Positions 1 through 8,128 of a stretch of 36,456 nt of DNA are shown piece after piece. Each line of letters opens with the position of its first letter. Positions within the stretch are counted from its first letter, which is position 1. Below the pieces are notes generated by a model. It had not been told where the DNA came from. It ran no database searches and saw only the letters and a list, made by a program, of their open reading frames with translations. Made by a program: the position numbers and the translations under genes. Origin of the DNA: an uncultured Ellagibacter sp. (GTDB lineage Bacteria; Actinomycetota; Coriobacteriia; Coriobacteriales; Eggerthellaceae); contig NZ_CAKUAL010000015.1 in the NCBI RefSeq assembly GCF_934636505.1, positions 1 to 36,456 on the forward strand. The letters are read 5' to 3'.

Positions 1-1
1 C

Positions 2-595
2 CTACAGGGCGCCCTTGGTCGTCGGCAGCGCATCGCCCATGCGCGGGTCGGGCTCGACTGCCTGGCGCATCGCGCGCGCCACCGCCTTGAACATGCCCTC
101 GATCACGTGATGGGTGTTCTCGCCTGCGAGCTCGCGGATATGAAGCGTCACGCCGGCGTTCGCCGCGAAGGCGATGAAGAACTCCTTGGCGAGCGTCGCG
201 TCGAAAGCCCCCACCATGACGGCTGGGACGTCGGCTTCCCAGAAGAGTTGTCCGCGGCCCGAGATGTCAACGGCCGCCAGGATGAGGGCCTCGTCCATGG
301 GCAGGGCGATCGATCCGAAGCGTCTGATGCCGCGCTTGTCGCCAAGCGCTCGTGCGAAGGCCTGGCCTGCGACGATGCCGACATCTTCCACCGTGTGATG
401 GCCGTCGACCTCCAGATCGCCCTCGGCACGCACCGACAAGTCGAACAGCCCATGGCGCCCGAAGGCAGTGAGCATATGGTCGAAAAAGCCGATGCCGGTG
501 TCAATATCGGTCGCGCCGGTACCGCCGAGGTCGATCGACAGCTCGATGTCGGTTTCCTTCGTTGTGCGCGCAATTCGCGCGGTTCGCTCGCTCAT
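2..595 (-). CDS. hisB: Imidazoleglycerol-phosphate dehydratase
   Basis: This enzyme dehydrates imidazole-glycerol phosphate to imidazole-acetol phosphate, a cytoplasmic step of histidine biosynthesis. The 197-aa protein has the usual length of a monofunctional HisB. It shows the family's metal-binding histidine motifs: GFFDHML near residue 40, HHTVEDVG near 70, PMDEAL near 100 and ENTHHVIEGMFKA near 160. I chose the ATG at 595 (MSERTARIA) because AGAGG lies 5-6 nt upstream; a GTG two codons earlier is possible. The gene sits 12 nt after hisC and its TAG stop is at 2-4, so it is complete at the window edge. It is the last his gene visible; the rest of the pathway presumably continues to the left. 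Confidence 0.97.
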   Translation of the reverse strand: MSERTARIARTTKETDIELSIDLGGTGATDIDTGIGFFDHMLTAFGRHGLFDLSVRAEGDLEVDGHHTVEDVGIVAGQAFARALGDKRGIRRFGSIALPMDEALILAAVDISGRGQLFWEADVPAVMVGAFDATLAKEFFIAFAANAGVTLHIRELAGENTHHVIEGMFKAVARAMRQAVEPDPRMGDALPTTKGAL

Positions 596-607
596 GTGCA
601 CCTCTTC

Positions 608-1690
608 CTACTTGCTCGCCACGATTTCGCGCAATGCGGCGAGGAACTCGTTGTTTTCCTCTTCGGTCCCTACCGATACGCGCAGGCAGTTCTCGAGCAT
701 CGGCGCATGGGAGAAGTCGCGCACGAGGATGCCGCGCGCGTAGAGGGCCTCCCACACCTTGTCGGCGCCCTCGAGCTTGAACAGGATATAGTTCGAATCC
801 GAAGGATACACGGTGACGCTCGGCACCTTCGCCAGCTCTTCGAGCAGACGGTCGCGCTCGGAGATGATCGCCATGATGCCGTGCTCGAACTTCTGGCGCT
901 CGGAGAACACCTCGCGCGCGATCGCCTGCGAGACGGCGTCGACCGAATACGGCTGGCGCACCTTCAAAAATTCGCGGATGACCTCAGCGTTTCCTAAAAT
1001 GTAGCCCATGCGGACGCCCGCGAGCGAAAACGCCTTCGAGAACGTGCGCAGGATGAGCAGGTTCTTGTGCATCGCGAGGTAGGGGCGCATCGTCGTGCGG
1101 GAGAACTCGAAGTACGCCTCATCGACCAGGACGAGCGCGTCGGTGGCGTTGAGGAGCTTCACGAGGAACTCCTCGTTCGCGAGCTTGCCGGTGGGGTTGT
1201 TCGGGCTGGCCACGATAACGTAGTCGATGTCGCCTTGCCCGAGGCGCGCGAAGACCGCCTCCTCATCGATGGAGTAGTCGGCAAGGCGCGGCACGTCGAC
1301 GACCTCGGTGCCCGTGAGGCGCGCGTTGGCCGCATACACCGAGAACGTCGGCGGCAGGTTTAGGAACTTGCGTCCCGGCCCGCCCCATGCAAGCGCGATG
1401 TTGAACAAAAGCTCGTCGCCGCCGTTGCCCAGAAGCACCTGGTCGCGGTCGAGCCCGTTCGCCTCGGCAATCATGTCGCGCAGGTCGTTCGCCAACGGAT
1501 CGGGGTAGCGGTTCAAAGGTACCTTGCGAATGGCGCTGATGATCTTCTGGCGGATCTCGGTCTCCACGTCGCGCGGGTTCTCGTTCGCGGAAAGATATGC
1601 CCTCGCGGGAAGATATTTCGGGTCGTAGGGCACAAGCCCCTGCAGCTGCGGGGCGGACTGCCTCACGCTATTCAACGCTCTCACCTGCAT
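608..1690 (-). CDS. hisC: Histidinol-phosphate aminotransferase
   Basis: This PLP-dependent class I/II aminotransferase converts imidazole-acetol phosphate to histidinol phosphate. The protein begins with the family-typical LVPYDPKYLPARAYLSANENP stretch split over residues ~18-38 and carries SPNNPTGK, VDEAYFEF and the PLP-lysine motif RTFSKAFSLAGVRMGY. The predicted 360 aa matches the family's usual size. I chose ATG 1690, which overlaps the end of hisD by 23 nt. No strong ribosome site precedes it, so GTG 1684 is an alternative and translational coupling to hisD is likely. The reading frame stays open further upstream, but that part lies inside hisD and has no family homology by eye. Confidence 0.95.
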   Translation of the reverse strand: MQVRALNSVRQSAPQLQGLVPYDPKYLPARAYLSANENPRDVETEIRQKIISAIRKVPLNRYPDPLANDLRDMIAEANGLDRDQVLLGNGGDELLFNIALAWGGPGRKFLNLPPTFSVYAANARLTGTEVVDVPRLADYSIDEEAVFARLGQGDIDYVIVASPNNPTGKLANEEFLVKLLNATDALVLVDEAYFEFSRTTMRPYLAMHKNLLILRTFSKAFSLAGVRMGYILGNAEVIREFLKVRQPYSVDAVSQAIAREVFSERQKFEHGIMAIISERDRLLEELAKVPSVTVYPSDSNYILFKLEGADKVWEALYARGILVRDFSHAPMLENCLRVSVGTEEENNEFLAALREIVASK

Positions 1691-2993
1691 CGACTTCGGT
1701 CGGCTTGCCAGCGAGCTCGTTGCAGCGCAGCTCGACGGACATCGCGTGCGCCCACAGGCCCTCGTGGCGCGCAATCGTCATGACGGAGTCGGCGTCGGCC
1801 GCGAGCGCTTCGGGGGTGTACTGGATGATGGACGACTTCTTCACGAACTCCTCGACCGACAGCGGGCTCGCGTAGCGTGCGGTGCCTCCGGTGGGAAGCG
1901 TGTGGTTGGGGCCCGCTACGTAGTCGCCGACCGCTTCGGGGGTCCACTCCCCCAAGAAGATCGCGCCCGCGTTCTTGATCGATCCGAGCAGGTCCATGGC
2001 GTTTTCCACATGCAGCTCGAGGTGCTCGGGAGCGATCACGTTCACCGCTTGGATCGCGGCCTTGCGATCGGGGCAGATGGTGATAAGGCCGTGATCGTTG
2101 AGCGACGCCATGGTAATCTCCGCGCGTGTGGAGTGCTTCACGTGGCGCTCGATAGCTGCCTCGATCTGGTCGGCGTATTCCTCGGAGAAGGTGACGAGGT
2201 AGCAGGCGGCCAGGGGGTCGTGCTCGGCCTGGGCCATAAGGTCGATGGCAACGAGCGCGGGATCTGCCGTTTCATCAGCGACGACGCACACCTCAGAGGG
2301 GCCCGCGATCATGTCGATTCCCACATCGCCCGACACGATCTTCTTCGCGGCGGCGACGTAGGCGTTGCCGGGGCCGGTGATCTTGGCAACCGGCTCGATG
2401 GTCTCGGTGCCGTAGGCAAGCGCGCCGATAGCCTGGGCGCCGCCGACTGAGTAGATCTCGGTCACGCCGGCGATCTTGCAGGCGGCGAGGATAGCGGAAT
2501 CGAGCGAGCCGTCCTTGGATGGGGGCGTCACGCAGGCGATGCGCTCGACACCCGCGACCGATGCGGGGATGGCGTTCATGAGCACGGTGGAGGGGTAGAG
2601 TGCGCGTCCGCCGGGAACGTAGATGCCTACGGATTCGAGCGGGGTCACCTTCGCGCCGACGATCGCCCCGTTCTCGCGCGTGGCGATCCAGCTCTGCTGC
2701 TTCTGGCGCTCGTGGAACTCGCGGATCTGCACGGCGGCATGTTCGAGCGCGGCGACCGTCTTCTCATCGCATTGGGCTGCGGCGGTATCGATCGTCTCCT
2801 GCGGCACGCGGAAGTTTTCTACCTCGACGCCGTCGAACTTGGCGGTGAAGTCGCGCAGCGCCGCATCGCCTCGCTTGCGAACCTCCTCGATGATCGAGGT
2901 CGCTGCGGCGATGGCGCCCGCGTTGAACGCTCCCGTGCGGTTGATCTGCGAGCTTTTGAACTGCTCGCCTTCCTTCAGAATGACTCGACGCAT
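1668..2993 (-). CDS. hisD: Histidinol dehydrogenase
   Basis: This zinc- and NAD-dependent enzyme oxidises histidinol to histidine in two steps. The 441-aa protein has full family length with the expected blocks in order: VGIYVPGGRALYPSTVLMNAIPA, PPSKDG, GGAQAIGALAYGTE, KITGPGNAYVAAAKK, IDMIAGPSEVCVVAD, AQAEHDP and GPNHTLPTGGTARYASPLSVEEF (key parts only). The ATG at 2993 is preceded by AAGAAGGGA at a good distance. It lies 48 nt downstream of hisZG and overlaps hisC, so the three genes are co-transcribed. Nothing is unusual in the sequence. Confidence 0.97.
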   Translation of the reverse strand: MRRVILKEGEQFKSSQINRTGAFNAGAIAAATSIIEEVRKRGDAALRDFTAKFDGVEVENFRVPQETIDTAAAQCDEKTVAALEHAAVQIREFHERQKQQSWIATRENGAIVGAKVTPLESVGIYVPGGRALYPSTVLMNAIPASVAGVERIACVTPPSKDGSLDSAILAACKIAGVTEIYSVGGAQAIGALAYGTETIEPVAKITGPGNAYVAAAKKIVSGDVGIDMIAGPSEVCVVADETADPALVAIDLMAQAEHDPLAACYLVTFSEEYADQIEAAIERHVKHSTRAEITMASLNDHGLITICPDRKAAIQAVNVIAPEHLELHVENAMDLLGSIKNAGAIFLGEWTPEAVGDYVAGPNHTLPTGGTARYASPLSVEEFVKKSSIIQYTPEALAADADSVMTIARHEGLWAHAMSVELRCNELAGKPTEVDAGESVE

Positions 2994-3041
2994 GATGTGT
3001 TCCCTTCTTATATTGAAACGCCTTGGTTGGTATCGAGAAGT

Positions 3042-4757
3042 CTACGCGGTCGCGGTCGCGCTTGCGCCCTCGTTCGCGCTTGCACCCGGCTGGTCGCTTC
3101 CGGCGATCACCGTCGCGTCCCAAAGTCCCGCCTCGGCGCCTGCTCGCAGCTTGTCCGCGAGCTCGACTACGCGCGGGTCGGTGCGAAACGCGCACGGGTT
3201 CGCGAAGAAGCGCGCCGTTGACGAGAGCACCTCGTCGACGATGACCAGGTTGTTCTCGCGAAGCGTGCGGCCCGTCGCCGTGATGTCGACGATGCGCTCG
3301 GAGAGGCCCGTGAGCGGCCCGAGCTCGATGTTGCCGTGAAGCTTCACGATTTCGACCTGCTCGCCTTTCCTCGCGTAATAGGACTCGGTGATGCGCGGGT
3401 ACTTCGTGGCCACGCGGATGGAACCGCAGGTCCGATAGCGCTCGGCGACGCATTCGTTCGCCCCCTCGGGCTCGGCCACGATGAAGCGGCACGCACCGAA
3501 TTTGAGGTCCACGAGCTCGACGGTGCCCGTTTGCGCCTCGAGCAGGGAATCTTCCCCGCAGATGCCGCAATCGGCAGCTCCGAGCTCCACGAACACCGGG
3601 GCATCGGAGGGGCGCACGATAATGTACTCGACGCCGGGATTGCGGATGATGAGCTGGCGCCCTGGGTCGGCGAGCCCTGTCGTGTCGAGGCCGCATGCCG
3701 CAAGGCACGCGATGGAGTCGGCGTTGAGCGAGCCTTTGGGTACGGCGATGCGCAGCGGACGCGCGCCCGCCTGCTGTTCGGCCGCGGCGGCAGCAAGCGC
3801 CTGATCGAGGTAGAACGCGAATCCGGCGGCGGGGTGGCTCTCGCCGTAGGCCCCGATTGTGTTGTCGTAGCGCCCGCCCGAGCCGAGCGGCGCGCCGAGC
3901 GCGGGGGCGAAGGCGACGAAGACGATGCCTGTGTAGTAGTCGAACGAGCTCATGACTGAGAAATCGACGAAGATGCGGTCGGCCAGGCCCTTCTCGTCGA
4001 GCTGTTCGAGGGTGCGCTCGAGGTCGGCCAGGCCGTCCTGGCAGCCGAGCGGTGCAACCAGATCGCGCACGCGGGCAACCGCCTCGCGTCCGCCGCGGAC
4101 GTTTGCGAGCGCGCGGATGGCCTGCGCGAAGACGGGGGCGACCCCTGCCTTTTGCGCGCCCGGCCCCGTGAGCTCGTCGAGCTTGACGAAGTTGCTGGCG
4201 TGGTAGGCGGAAAGCACGCCCGATTTCCACGCCTCGCCGGCGCCGCATCCTGCGAGCAGGGCGCGTAGTACGCCAACCGTAGCGACCGAGATGCGGAAGT
4301 CCCCCACCCCGATTTGCTCGAGCGATTCGGCGAGCAAGGCGATGACCTCGGCGTCGGCGGCGGGGCCGGCTTCTCCGATGAGCTCGACGCCCACCTGTGT
4401 CATCTCGCGCGCTTCCGCCTGCGGGCGGCCTTCTGCCTCGCGGAAGACACGTTCTTGATAGCGGAATCGGAAGGGACCTGGCTGCCCTGCGAGTCGCGTT
4501 GCGCACATGCGCGCGATCTGCAGCGTCACGTCGGGGCGCAGCGCGAGCAGGTCGCCGCGCGAGTCGAAAAGCTTGAACGGGGTCCCTGGCACGCGCCCGC
4601 CGGCGTTCATGACGTCCATGATCTCGAGCGTGGGCGTCTCCACGGGAACGTAGCCGTTTTTCGACAGCAATTGCTGCACGTCGAACGCGGCTGCCTCGCG
4701 GCGCGCGGCCTCATCTGCTAAGACGTCGCGAAACCCCGAGGGCGTTGTGTAATTCAC
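3042..4757 (-). CDS. hisZG: HisZ-HisG fusion: ATP phosphoribosyltransferase with its regulatory subunit
   Basis: The first step of histidine synthesis joins ATP and PRPP. Short-form HisG enzymes need HisZ, a paralogue of histidyl-tRNA synthetase, for activity and feedback control. Here both occur in one 571-aa chain. Residues 1-~330 are HisZ-like (GFRDVL 8-13, LRPDVTLQIAR 73-83, RYQERVFRE 99-107, a motif-3-like LGSGGRYDN 291-299). Residues ~335-541 are short-form HisG (RIAVPKGSLNADS; PRPP-loop region DITATGRTLRENN 491-503). An Ala/Gln-rich stretch, ~320-333, is the linker, and a low-complexity Ala/Ser tail follows 541. I chose GTG 4757 because AAGGAGAAGG precedes it; the open frame further upstream to 5117 has no family similarity. 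First gene of the his operon. Confidence 0.93.
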   Translation of the reverse strand: MNYTTPSGFRDVLADEAARREAAAFDVQQLLSKNGYVPVETPTLEIMDVMNAGGRVPGTPFKLFDSRGDLLALRPDVTLQIARMCATRLAGQPGPFRFRYQERVFREAEGRPQAEAREMTQVGVELIGEAGPAADAEVIALLAESLEQIGVGDFRISVATVGVLRALLAGCGAGEAWKSGVLSAYHASNFVKLDELTGPGAQKAGVAPVFAQAIRALANVRGGREAVARVRDLVAPLGCQDGLADLERTLEQLDEKGLADRIFVDFSVMSSFDYYTGIVFVAFAPALGAPLGSGGRYDNTIGAYGESHPAAGFAFYLDQALAAAAAEQQAGARPLRIAVPKGSLNADSIACLAACGLDTTGLADPGRQLIIRNPGVEYIIVRPSDAPVFVELGAADCGICGEDSLLEAQTGTVELVDLKFGACRFIVAEPEGANECVAERYRTCGSIRVATKYPRITESYYARKGEQVEIVKLHGNIELGPLTGLSERIVDITATGRTLRENNLVIVDEVLSSTARFFANPCAFRTDPRVVELADKLRAGAEAGLWDATVIAGSDQPGASANEGASATATA

Positions 4758-5115
4758 GGTCGTACCTTCTCCTTCGTCATCGTGCGGCAAGCGAGGCGGC
4801 GCCTTCTCCTTCGGCGAGGGCCGACGACTCGGCACCTCTCGCCCGCGTGCTTCGCGGCAACTCATTGTAAACGCTTGCAGCATTTCAAAGGTTGCGTTCA
4901 CGTTACTTGCATCGTTTCGAGGCCTTGCGGCATCTTTGCCCGTGTTGCTTCGGGCTTGACCCGACTCAGCTGAACCAGCTCCGTTGCTGACTCCGCTGAG
5001 TCCTTCAAGCTTCCAGCCTGCACCGATCCTGCTGGCCTTCCAAGCTCTCAGCCTGCATTGATTCCGCCGCCTTCTCTTGAACGGCTCACACTTTACCACA
5101 GTAGAGTGATAAAGC
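4758..5115 (-). promoter_or_regulatory. Putative promoter and structured leader of the his operon
   Basis: About 330 nt separate hisZG from a possible minus-strand promoter. TTGCTT and TAAAGT are spaced about 16 bp on the minus strand near 5085-5115. The leader between can form several hairpins: an imperfect one spans 4963-5002 (GACTCAGC pairing with GCTGAGTC, with an inner CAGC/GCTG), and a smaller CCCG...CGGG lies nearby. It also holds a two-copy tandem repeat. I saw no run of histidine codons and no clear T-box core, so the type of control, if any, is unknown. The promoter call is by eye. Confidence 0.3.
5002..5069. repeat. Two-copy tandem repeat, 34-bp period
   Basis: Two imperfect direct copies start at 5002 and 5036. 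Both contain CCTTC(C)AAGCT, then CAGCCTGCA and TGATTCC-like or CGATCC-like ends. They lie in the long leader of hisZG. Function is unknown; the unit could add stem-loops to the leader RNA. Confidence 0.55.
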
Positions 5116-5235
5116 AAATAGAAAATTTCTGAGCGGCTCTTCTATCGCGTTCCGATCTGCGACGCATCGGAGAGCCATCGCTGGAACCCTCCACTTCTTC
5201 GCAGAAATTATTTGCTCGATGTGCGCAGGTTTTGC
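5112..5235. repeat. Palindromic intergenic sequence with a solo copy of repeat B
   Basis: The segment AAGCAAATA...ATTTCTG (5112-5131) is nearly complementary to CAGAAATTATTTGCT (5202-5216). The right arm runs directly into GCTCGATGTGCGCAGGTTTT at 5214-5233. Those 20 bases are identical to both arms of the inverted repeat at 24812-24975. It lies upstream of the his promoter and downstream of the MFS gene, with no coding evidence. It may be a degraded member of the same palindromic family. Confidence 0.6.
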
Positions 5236-5327
5236 CGCCCCTTTCCCGCCTCGCGCCTTCTGTCTTCATGGCGCGCAATTCTCAATCTGCTTCATGCTTT
5301 CAGCTTGTCGGCCCAACCCAAAACGTT

Positions 5328-5360
5328 GAAGCGCCCGCCGCGGGATGCGGCGGGCGCTTC
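5328..5360 (-). terminator. Strong hairpin terminator after the MFS gene
   Basis: A perfect 14-bp stem (5328-5341 with 5347-5360) encloses a 5-nt loop GGGAT. On the minus strand it is followed by TTCAACGTTTT, a modest U-tract. It lies about 100 nt past the stop codon of the MFS gene and probably ends that operon before the his promoter region. Confidence 0.7.
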
Positions 5361-5458
5361 GGACGCAAGCTTTCAGGGGAATCTTGCCTGCAGCTTGCTT
5401 GATTACGTTGAATGCAGGTTCGACCTGCGAGCGGGGATACTCCCGGGTCGAGCAAGAC

Positions 5459-6646
5459 CTACTTGAACTTGCATAGGGCGAGGGCGCCTGTGCCGATGAG
5501 GCCGATGATGCACATCACGATGCCGGCGAACATCCACGAGGACATCTCGGGACCGAGGAGCATGGGGACAAGCCACGTGCCCAAAAACTGGCCCAAGCTT
5601 TGGACGAGCATGAGCACGCCCATGCCGATCGACATCAGCTCAGGGCGACCGAGGACGTTGATGTAGGAGGTCAAGCACATAACAGGTCCGCCGAGGCCGA
5701 CAAGACCCATGACGATGGCGCCAACCCACATCAAAGGACCGGTTTGGGTGAGCAGGATCAGCGTGCACGGCCCCATGACGACCATGGCGAGCAGGTAGAG
5801 CGGCTTGCAGCGGCCCATCTTGTCGGAAAGCGAGCCGAACAGCGGCGAGGAAATGACCGCGAGCAGCATCGGCAGGGTGCTCACGAAACCGGAGAGCGTG
5901 GGATCGACGCCTTGCTGCTGCATGAACGTCGGCGCGAAGCCCAAAACGGCGAGCAGCGTCAGGTTGAACACGAGGAATGCGAAGAAGAACAGAAGGATGT
6001 TCGGCTTGACGAGCTCGGAGTAGCTCACCTTCTCCTCGGAAGCTTCTGACTGGGGTGCTTCAAGCGCCCCGCCGCCGGGGAACTTGACGATGATGGCAAC
6101 GATAATCGCGAAGACGACGGCGACGGCTGCATAGATCACCCACACGCCCACGAATCCGGTGGCGGCGTAGAGCGTTGGGGTGAGGACGCCGCCCAAGACG
6201 GAGCCGAGGCAGACCCACAGTGCCCAAATGCCCGTCGCGGAGCCGATCTTGTCGGGGGCGACGTACTTCTGCACGGCCAGAGGGCCGCAGATGGTGACGA
6301 AGATGAACGCAACGCCCTCGATCGCGCGGGACACGATGAGGATGGTGCCGTTGCCCGCGAAGGCGCCGATGAGCGAGCCGATTGCTACGACGACGGCCGC
6401 TGCGAGCAGCATCGTCTTCGGCCCGAACTTCTTGGCGAGCGCGCCTGTGGGGAGCGCCAAGATGATGCCCACGAAGGTGAAGATCGACATGAGCCACGAG
6501 GCGGACCCTGCGTCCATGTCCATCTTCATCATGATGTCGCCCATGACGACGGGGACCTTGTACTGGACCGTTGCGATAGCCGTGCCGAACAGCAGCATGG
6601 CGATGGCTATGAGCGCCCAGTTCGCGTATTTCTTGTTAGTGTCCAT
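5459..6646 (-). CDS. MFS transporter, probable carrier for the oxidoreductase substrate or product
   Basis: This 395-aa membrane protein has about 12 hydrophobic segments, the normal length of a major facilitator superfamily carrier. The two halves each carry the loop 2-3 signature: GALAKKFGPKTML near residue 65 and GSLSDKMGRCKPL near 275. ATG 6646 follows AGAAGGGA. It is the last gene of the minus-strand run starting with the molybdopterin oxidoreductase, after a 159-bp gap containing a weak hairpin, so it may have its own promoter as well. The sequence gives no substrate. From context it could move an aromatic or other small organic substrate of the upstream enzyme; that is inference. Confidence 0.9.
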   Translation of the reverse strand: MDTNKKYANWALIAIAMLLFGTAIATVQYKVPVVMGDIMMKMDMDAGSASWLMSIFTFVGIILALPTGALAKKFGPKTMLLAAAVVVAIGSLIGAFAGNGTILIVSRAIEGVAFIFVTICGPLAVQKYVAPDKIGSATGIWALWVCLGSVLGGVLTPTLYAATGFVGVWVIYAAVAVVFAIIVAIIVKFPGGGALEAPQSEASEEKVSYSELVKPNILLFFFAFLVFNLTLLAVLGFAPTFMQQQGVDPTLSGFVSTLPMLLAVISSPLFGSLSDKMGRCKPLYLLAMVVMGPCTLILLTQTGPLMWVGAIVMGLVGLGGPVMCLTSYINVLGRPELMSIGMGVLMLVQSLGQFLGTWLVPMLLGPEMSSWMFAGIVMCIIGLIGTGALALCKFK

Positions 6647-6765
6647 AGGAATTCCCTTCTCTTCGAGAAGTGCTGGGTCAAGATAGCTCCATCCCTTGCC
6701 CTTTGCGGGCGCAGGTATCCTGGCCCAACGTCTAATAGGGTTCTAATTAGGAGGGAATCGAGGGA

Positions 6766-6796
6766 GAGGGCGAGGCCGCATTCAGCGCTCGCCCTT
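6766..6796 (-). terminator. Hairpin between VOC and MFS genes
   Basis: GAGGGCGAG at 6766-6774 pairs with CTCGCCCTT at 6788-6796 directly after the VOC stop codon. No U-tract follows on the minus strand, so it may be a weak or partial terminator, or an mRNA-processing stem. Confidence 0.35.
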
Positions 6797-6805
6797 CGCC
6801 GAAGG

Positions 6806-7267
6806 TTAGAGTGGCCTGATGTTGTCCTGGAGGACTTCGAAGCGCTCGCCGCCGGGGCCGCGGAAGAACATGATGCGCAGCTGCGTGCCGGCGTCGCCGT
6901 ACACGGTGAACAGGTCGTCATCATCGGGGCCGAGCGGGCGGTCAAACTCAAGCGGCGGGTCGAAGGGGCCGGCTTCGATAGCTATGCCCTTCTTGCCCAG
7001 GAAAGCGACGAACTCGTCCATGTCCGCGACGCGAAGCGCCAGGTGGTTCAGGCATTCGGCCGCCTTGTCGCAGGTCGTTTTCTCCTCGCACTCGAGCAGC
7101 TCGAACGCGGTGCCCATCCCCTTCATCCACGCCATCTTGAGTGGTTTGTCGCCCTCCATGGCATCGGATCTGAAAAGGAGCTTGCAGCCGAGGACATCCT
7201 CATAGAATGCGATGGACTCGTCGATATCGTGGCAGTAGATGCCAGCGTGTTGGAGTGTCAGTTCCAT
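6806..7267 (-). CDS. VOC family protein (glyoxalase I / extradiol dioxygenase fold)
   Basis: The 153-aa protein has the two-βαβββ-module pattern of the vicinal oxygen chelate superfamily: LQHAGIYCHDIDESIAFYEDVLGCKLL at the N terminus (key residues H7 and FYEDVLG), then FELLE, a second module starting NHLALRVADMDEFVAF, and a terminal GGERFEVLQD. Two histidines and two glutamates at these places could form the metal site. ATG 7267 has GGAG upstream. It lies between the ferredoxin and MFS genes, so it probably acts on, or protects against, a metabolite of that operon. The exact reaction (lyase, dioxygenase, epimerase or isomerase) cannot be read from sequence. Confidence 0.85.
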   Translation of the reverse strand: MELTLQHAGIYCHDIDESIAFYEDVLGCKLLFRSDAMEGDKPLKMAWMKGMGTAFELLECEEKTTCDKAAECLNHLALRVADMDEFVAFLGKKGIAIEAGPFDPPLEFDRPLGPDDDDLFTVYGDAGTQLRIMFFRGPGGERFEVLQDNIRPL

Positions 7268-7323
7268 CTTTAACTCCGTTCCGCCGCCCGAAAACGAGCT
7301 GGGCGGCTGTCGGTCGGCGGGTC

Positions 7324-7360
7324 GGGGATGCGGGCCGCGTACGTGCGATCGCGCATCCCC
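7324..7360 (-). terminator. Inverted repeat downstream of the ferredoxin gene
   Basis: GGGGATGCG (7324-7332) and CGCATCCCC (7352-7360) form a perfect 9-bp stem around a GC-rich 19-nt loop. It sits in the 112-bp gap between the polyferredoxin and VOC genes. There is no U-tract. It may attenuate transcription or stabilise the upstream mRNA. Confidence 0.35.
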
Positions 7361-7379
7361 TGCCGCTGCTTAAGGGGGA

Positions 7380-8126
7380 CTAACCCTGGTCGCTCGAGGT
7401 GGCTGCCATGACCTCGGCAACCGTGGCGTTCTTCATGCGAAGCTCGGAGATGCACGCGATGTCGGCATCGAACTCGGTGACGCTCGCGAGGTCGCCCTCG
7501 AAGACGTCGTCGGTGCCGGTGCGCGGCTTCGTCAGCTCGATGGCCTTCGCAGCGTCGTAGGGAATGAGCTGCTCCTTGGGCGGATTGGCTTTCGCAACCC
7601 AGTTCGGGTTGGTCAAAGTCGGGCTCGGCATGGTCTCGATCTGGCTCACGTTGCCGTACTTCTCGCGAAGCTCGTCGATCGGGCCGAAGTCGAGGGCGCG
7701 CATGGGGCACGATGCCACGCAAAGCGGCAGCTGATCGTTTTCTAGGCGGTCGATGCACATGGTGCACTTGCTCATCTTCGTGCCCGGCTCGTCGCTTGCG
7801 AACTTGGGCGCGCCGTAGGGGCAGGCCTCGAAGCAGTGGCGATCGCCTTTGCACTTGTCCTGGTCGATCAGGACGGCGCCGTATTTGTCTTCCTTAAAGA
7901 TTGCGCCGTTTTCGCAGGCCGCAGCGCAAACGGGGTTGTCGCAATGGCCGCAGTTGAAGGCGAGGATGCCGATCGAGGGATTGGGGAAGCGCCCCTTCTC
8001 CCACATGTACACGCTCATCCACTTCTCGGGGCCGGGCGCGATGTCGTACCAGTCCTTGCATGCGACGGAGCATGCCTTGCAGCCATAGCAGCGGCTCTGG
8101 TCAAAGAAGAATCCGTACTGGGTCAT
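7380..8126 (-). CDS. DmsB/NrfC-like [4Fe-4S] electron-transfer subunit
   Basis: This 248-aa polyferredoxin should pass electrons to or from the molybdopterin subunit encoded 2 nt upstream. Cysteine groups for four clusters are visible: C13/C16/C19/C23, C59/C62/C67/C71, C92/D95/C98/C102 and C121/C124/C136/C140. In the third group the second cysteine is replaced by aspartate (CKGDRHCFEACP), a visible oddity. No Tat signal or membrane segment is seen, and no DmsC-type anchor is encoded nearby, so the complex is probably cytoplasmic. The C-terminal ~70 residues are outside the conserved ferredoxin part. ATG 8126 has AGGGGA in front. Confidence 0.93.
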   Translation of the reverse strand: MTQYGFFFDQSRCYGCKACSVACKDWYDIAPGPEKWMSVYMWEKGRFPNPSIGILAFNCGHCDNPVCAAACENGAIFKEDKYGAVLIDQDKCKGDRHCFEACPYGAPKFASDEPGTKMSKCTMCIDRLENDQLPLCVASCPMRALDFGPIDELREKYGNVSQIETMPSPTLTNPNWVAKANPPKEQLIPYDAAKAIELTKPRTGTDDVFEGDLASVTEFDADIACISELRMKNATVAEVMAATSSDQG

Positions 8127-8128
8127 AG

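Noticed and set aside
2764..4506. 580-codon minus-strand frame across hisZG and hisD
   Set aside because: Arg/Ala-rich shadow in a second frame of two clear his genes.
4845..4875. T-box-like GTTGCCGCG in the hisZG leader
   Set aside because: Only about 8 of 13 positions agree with the T-box core, and the UGGNACC tRNA-pairing part is missing.
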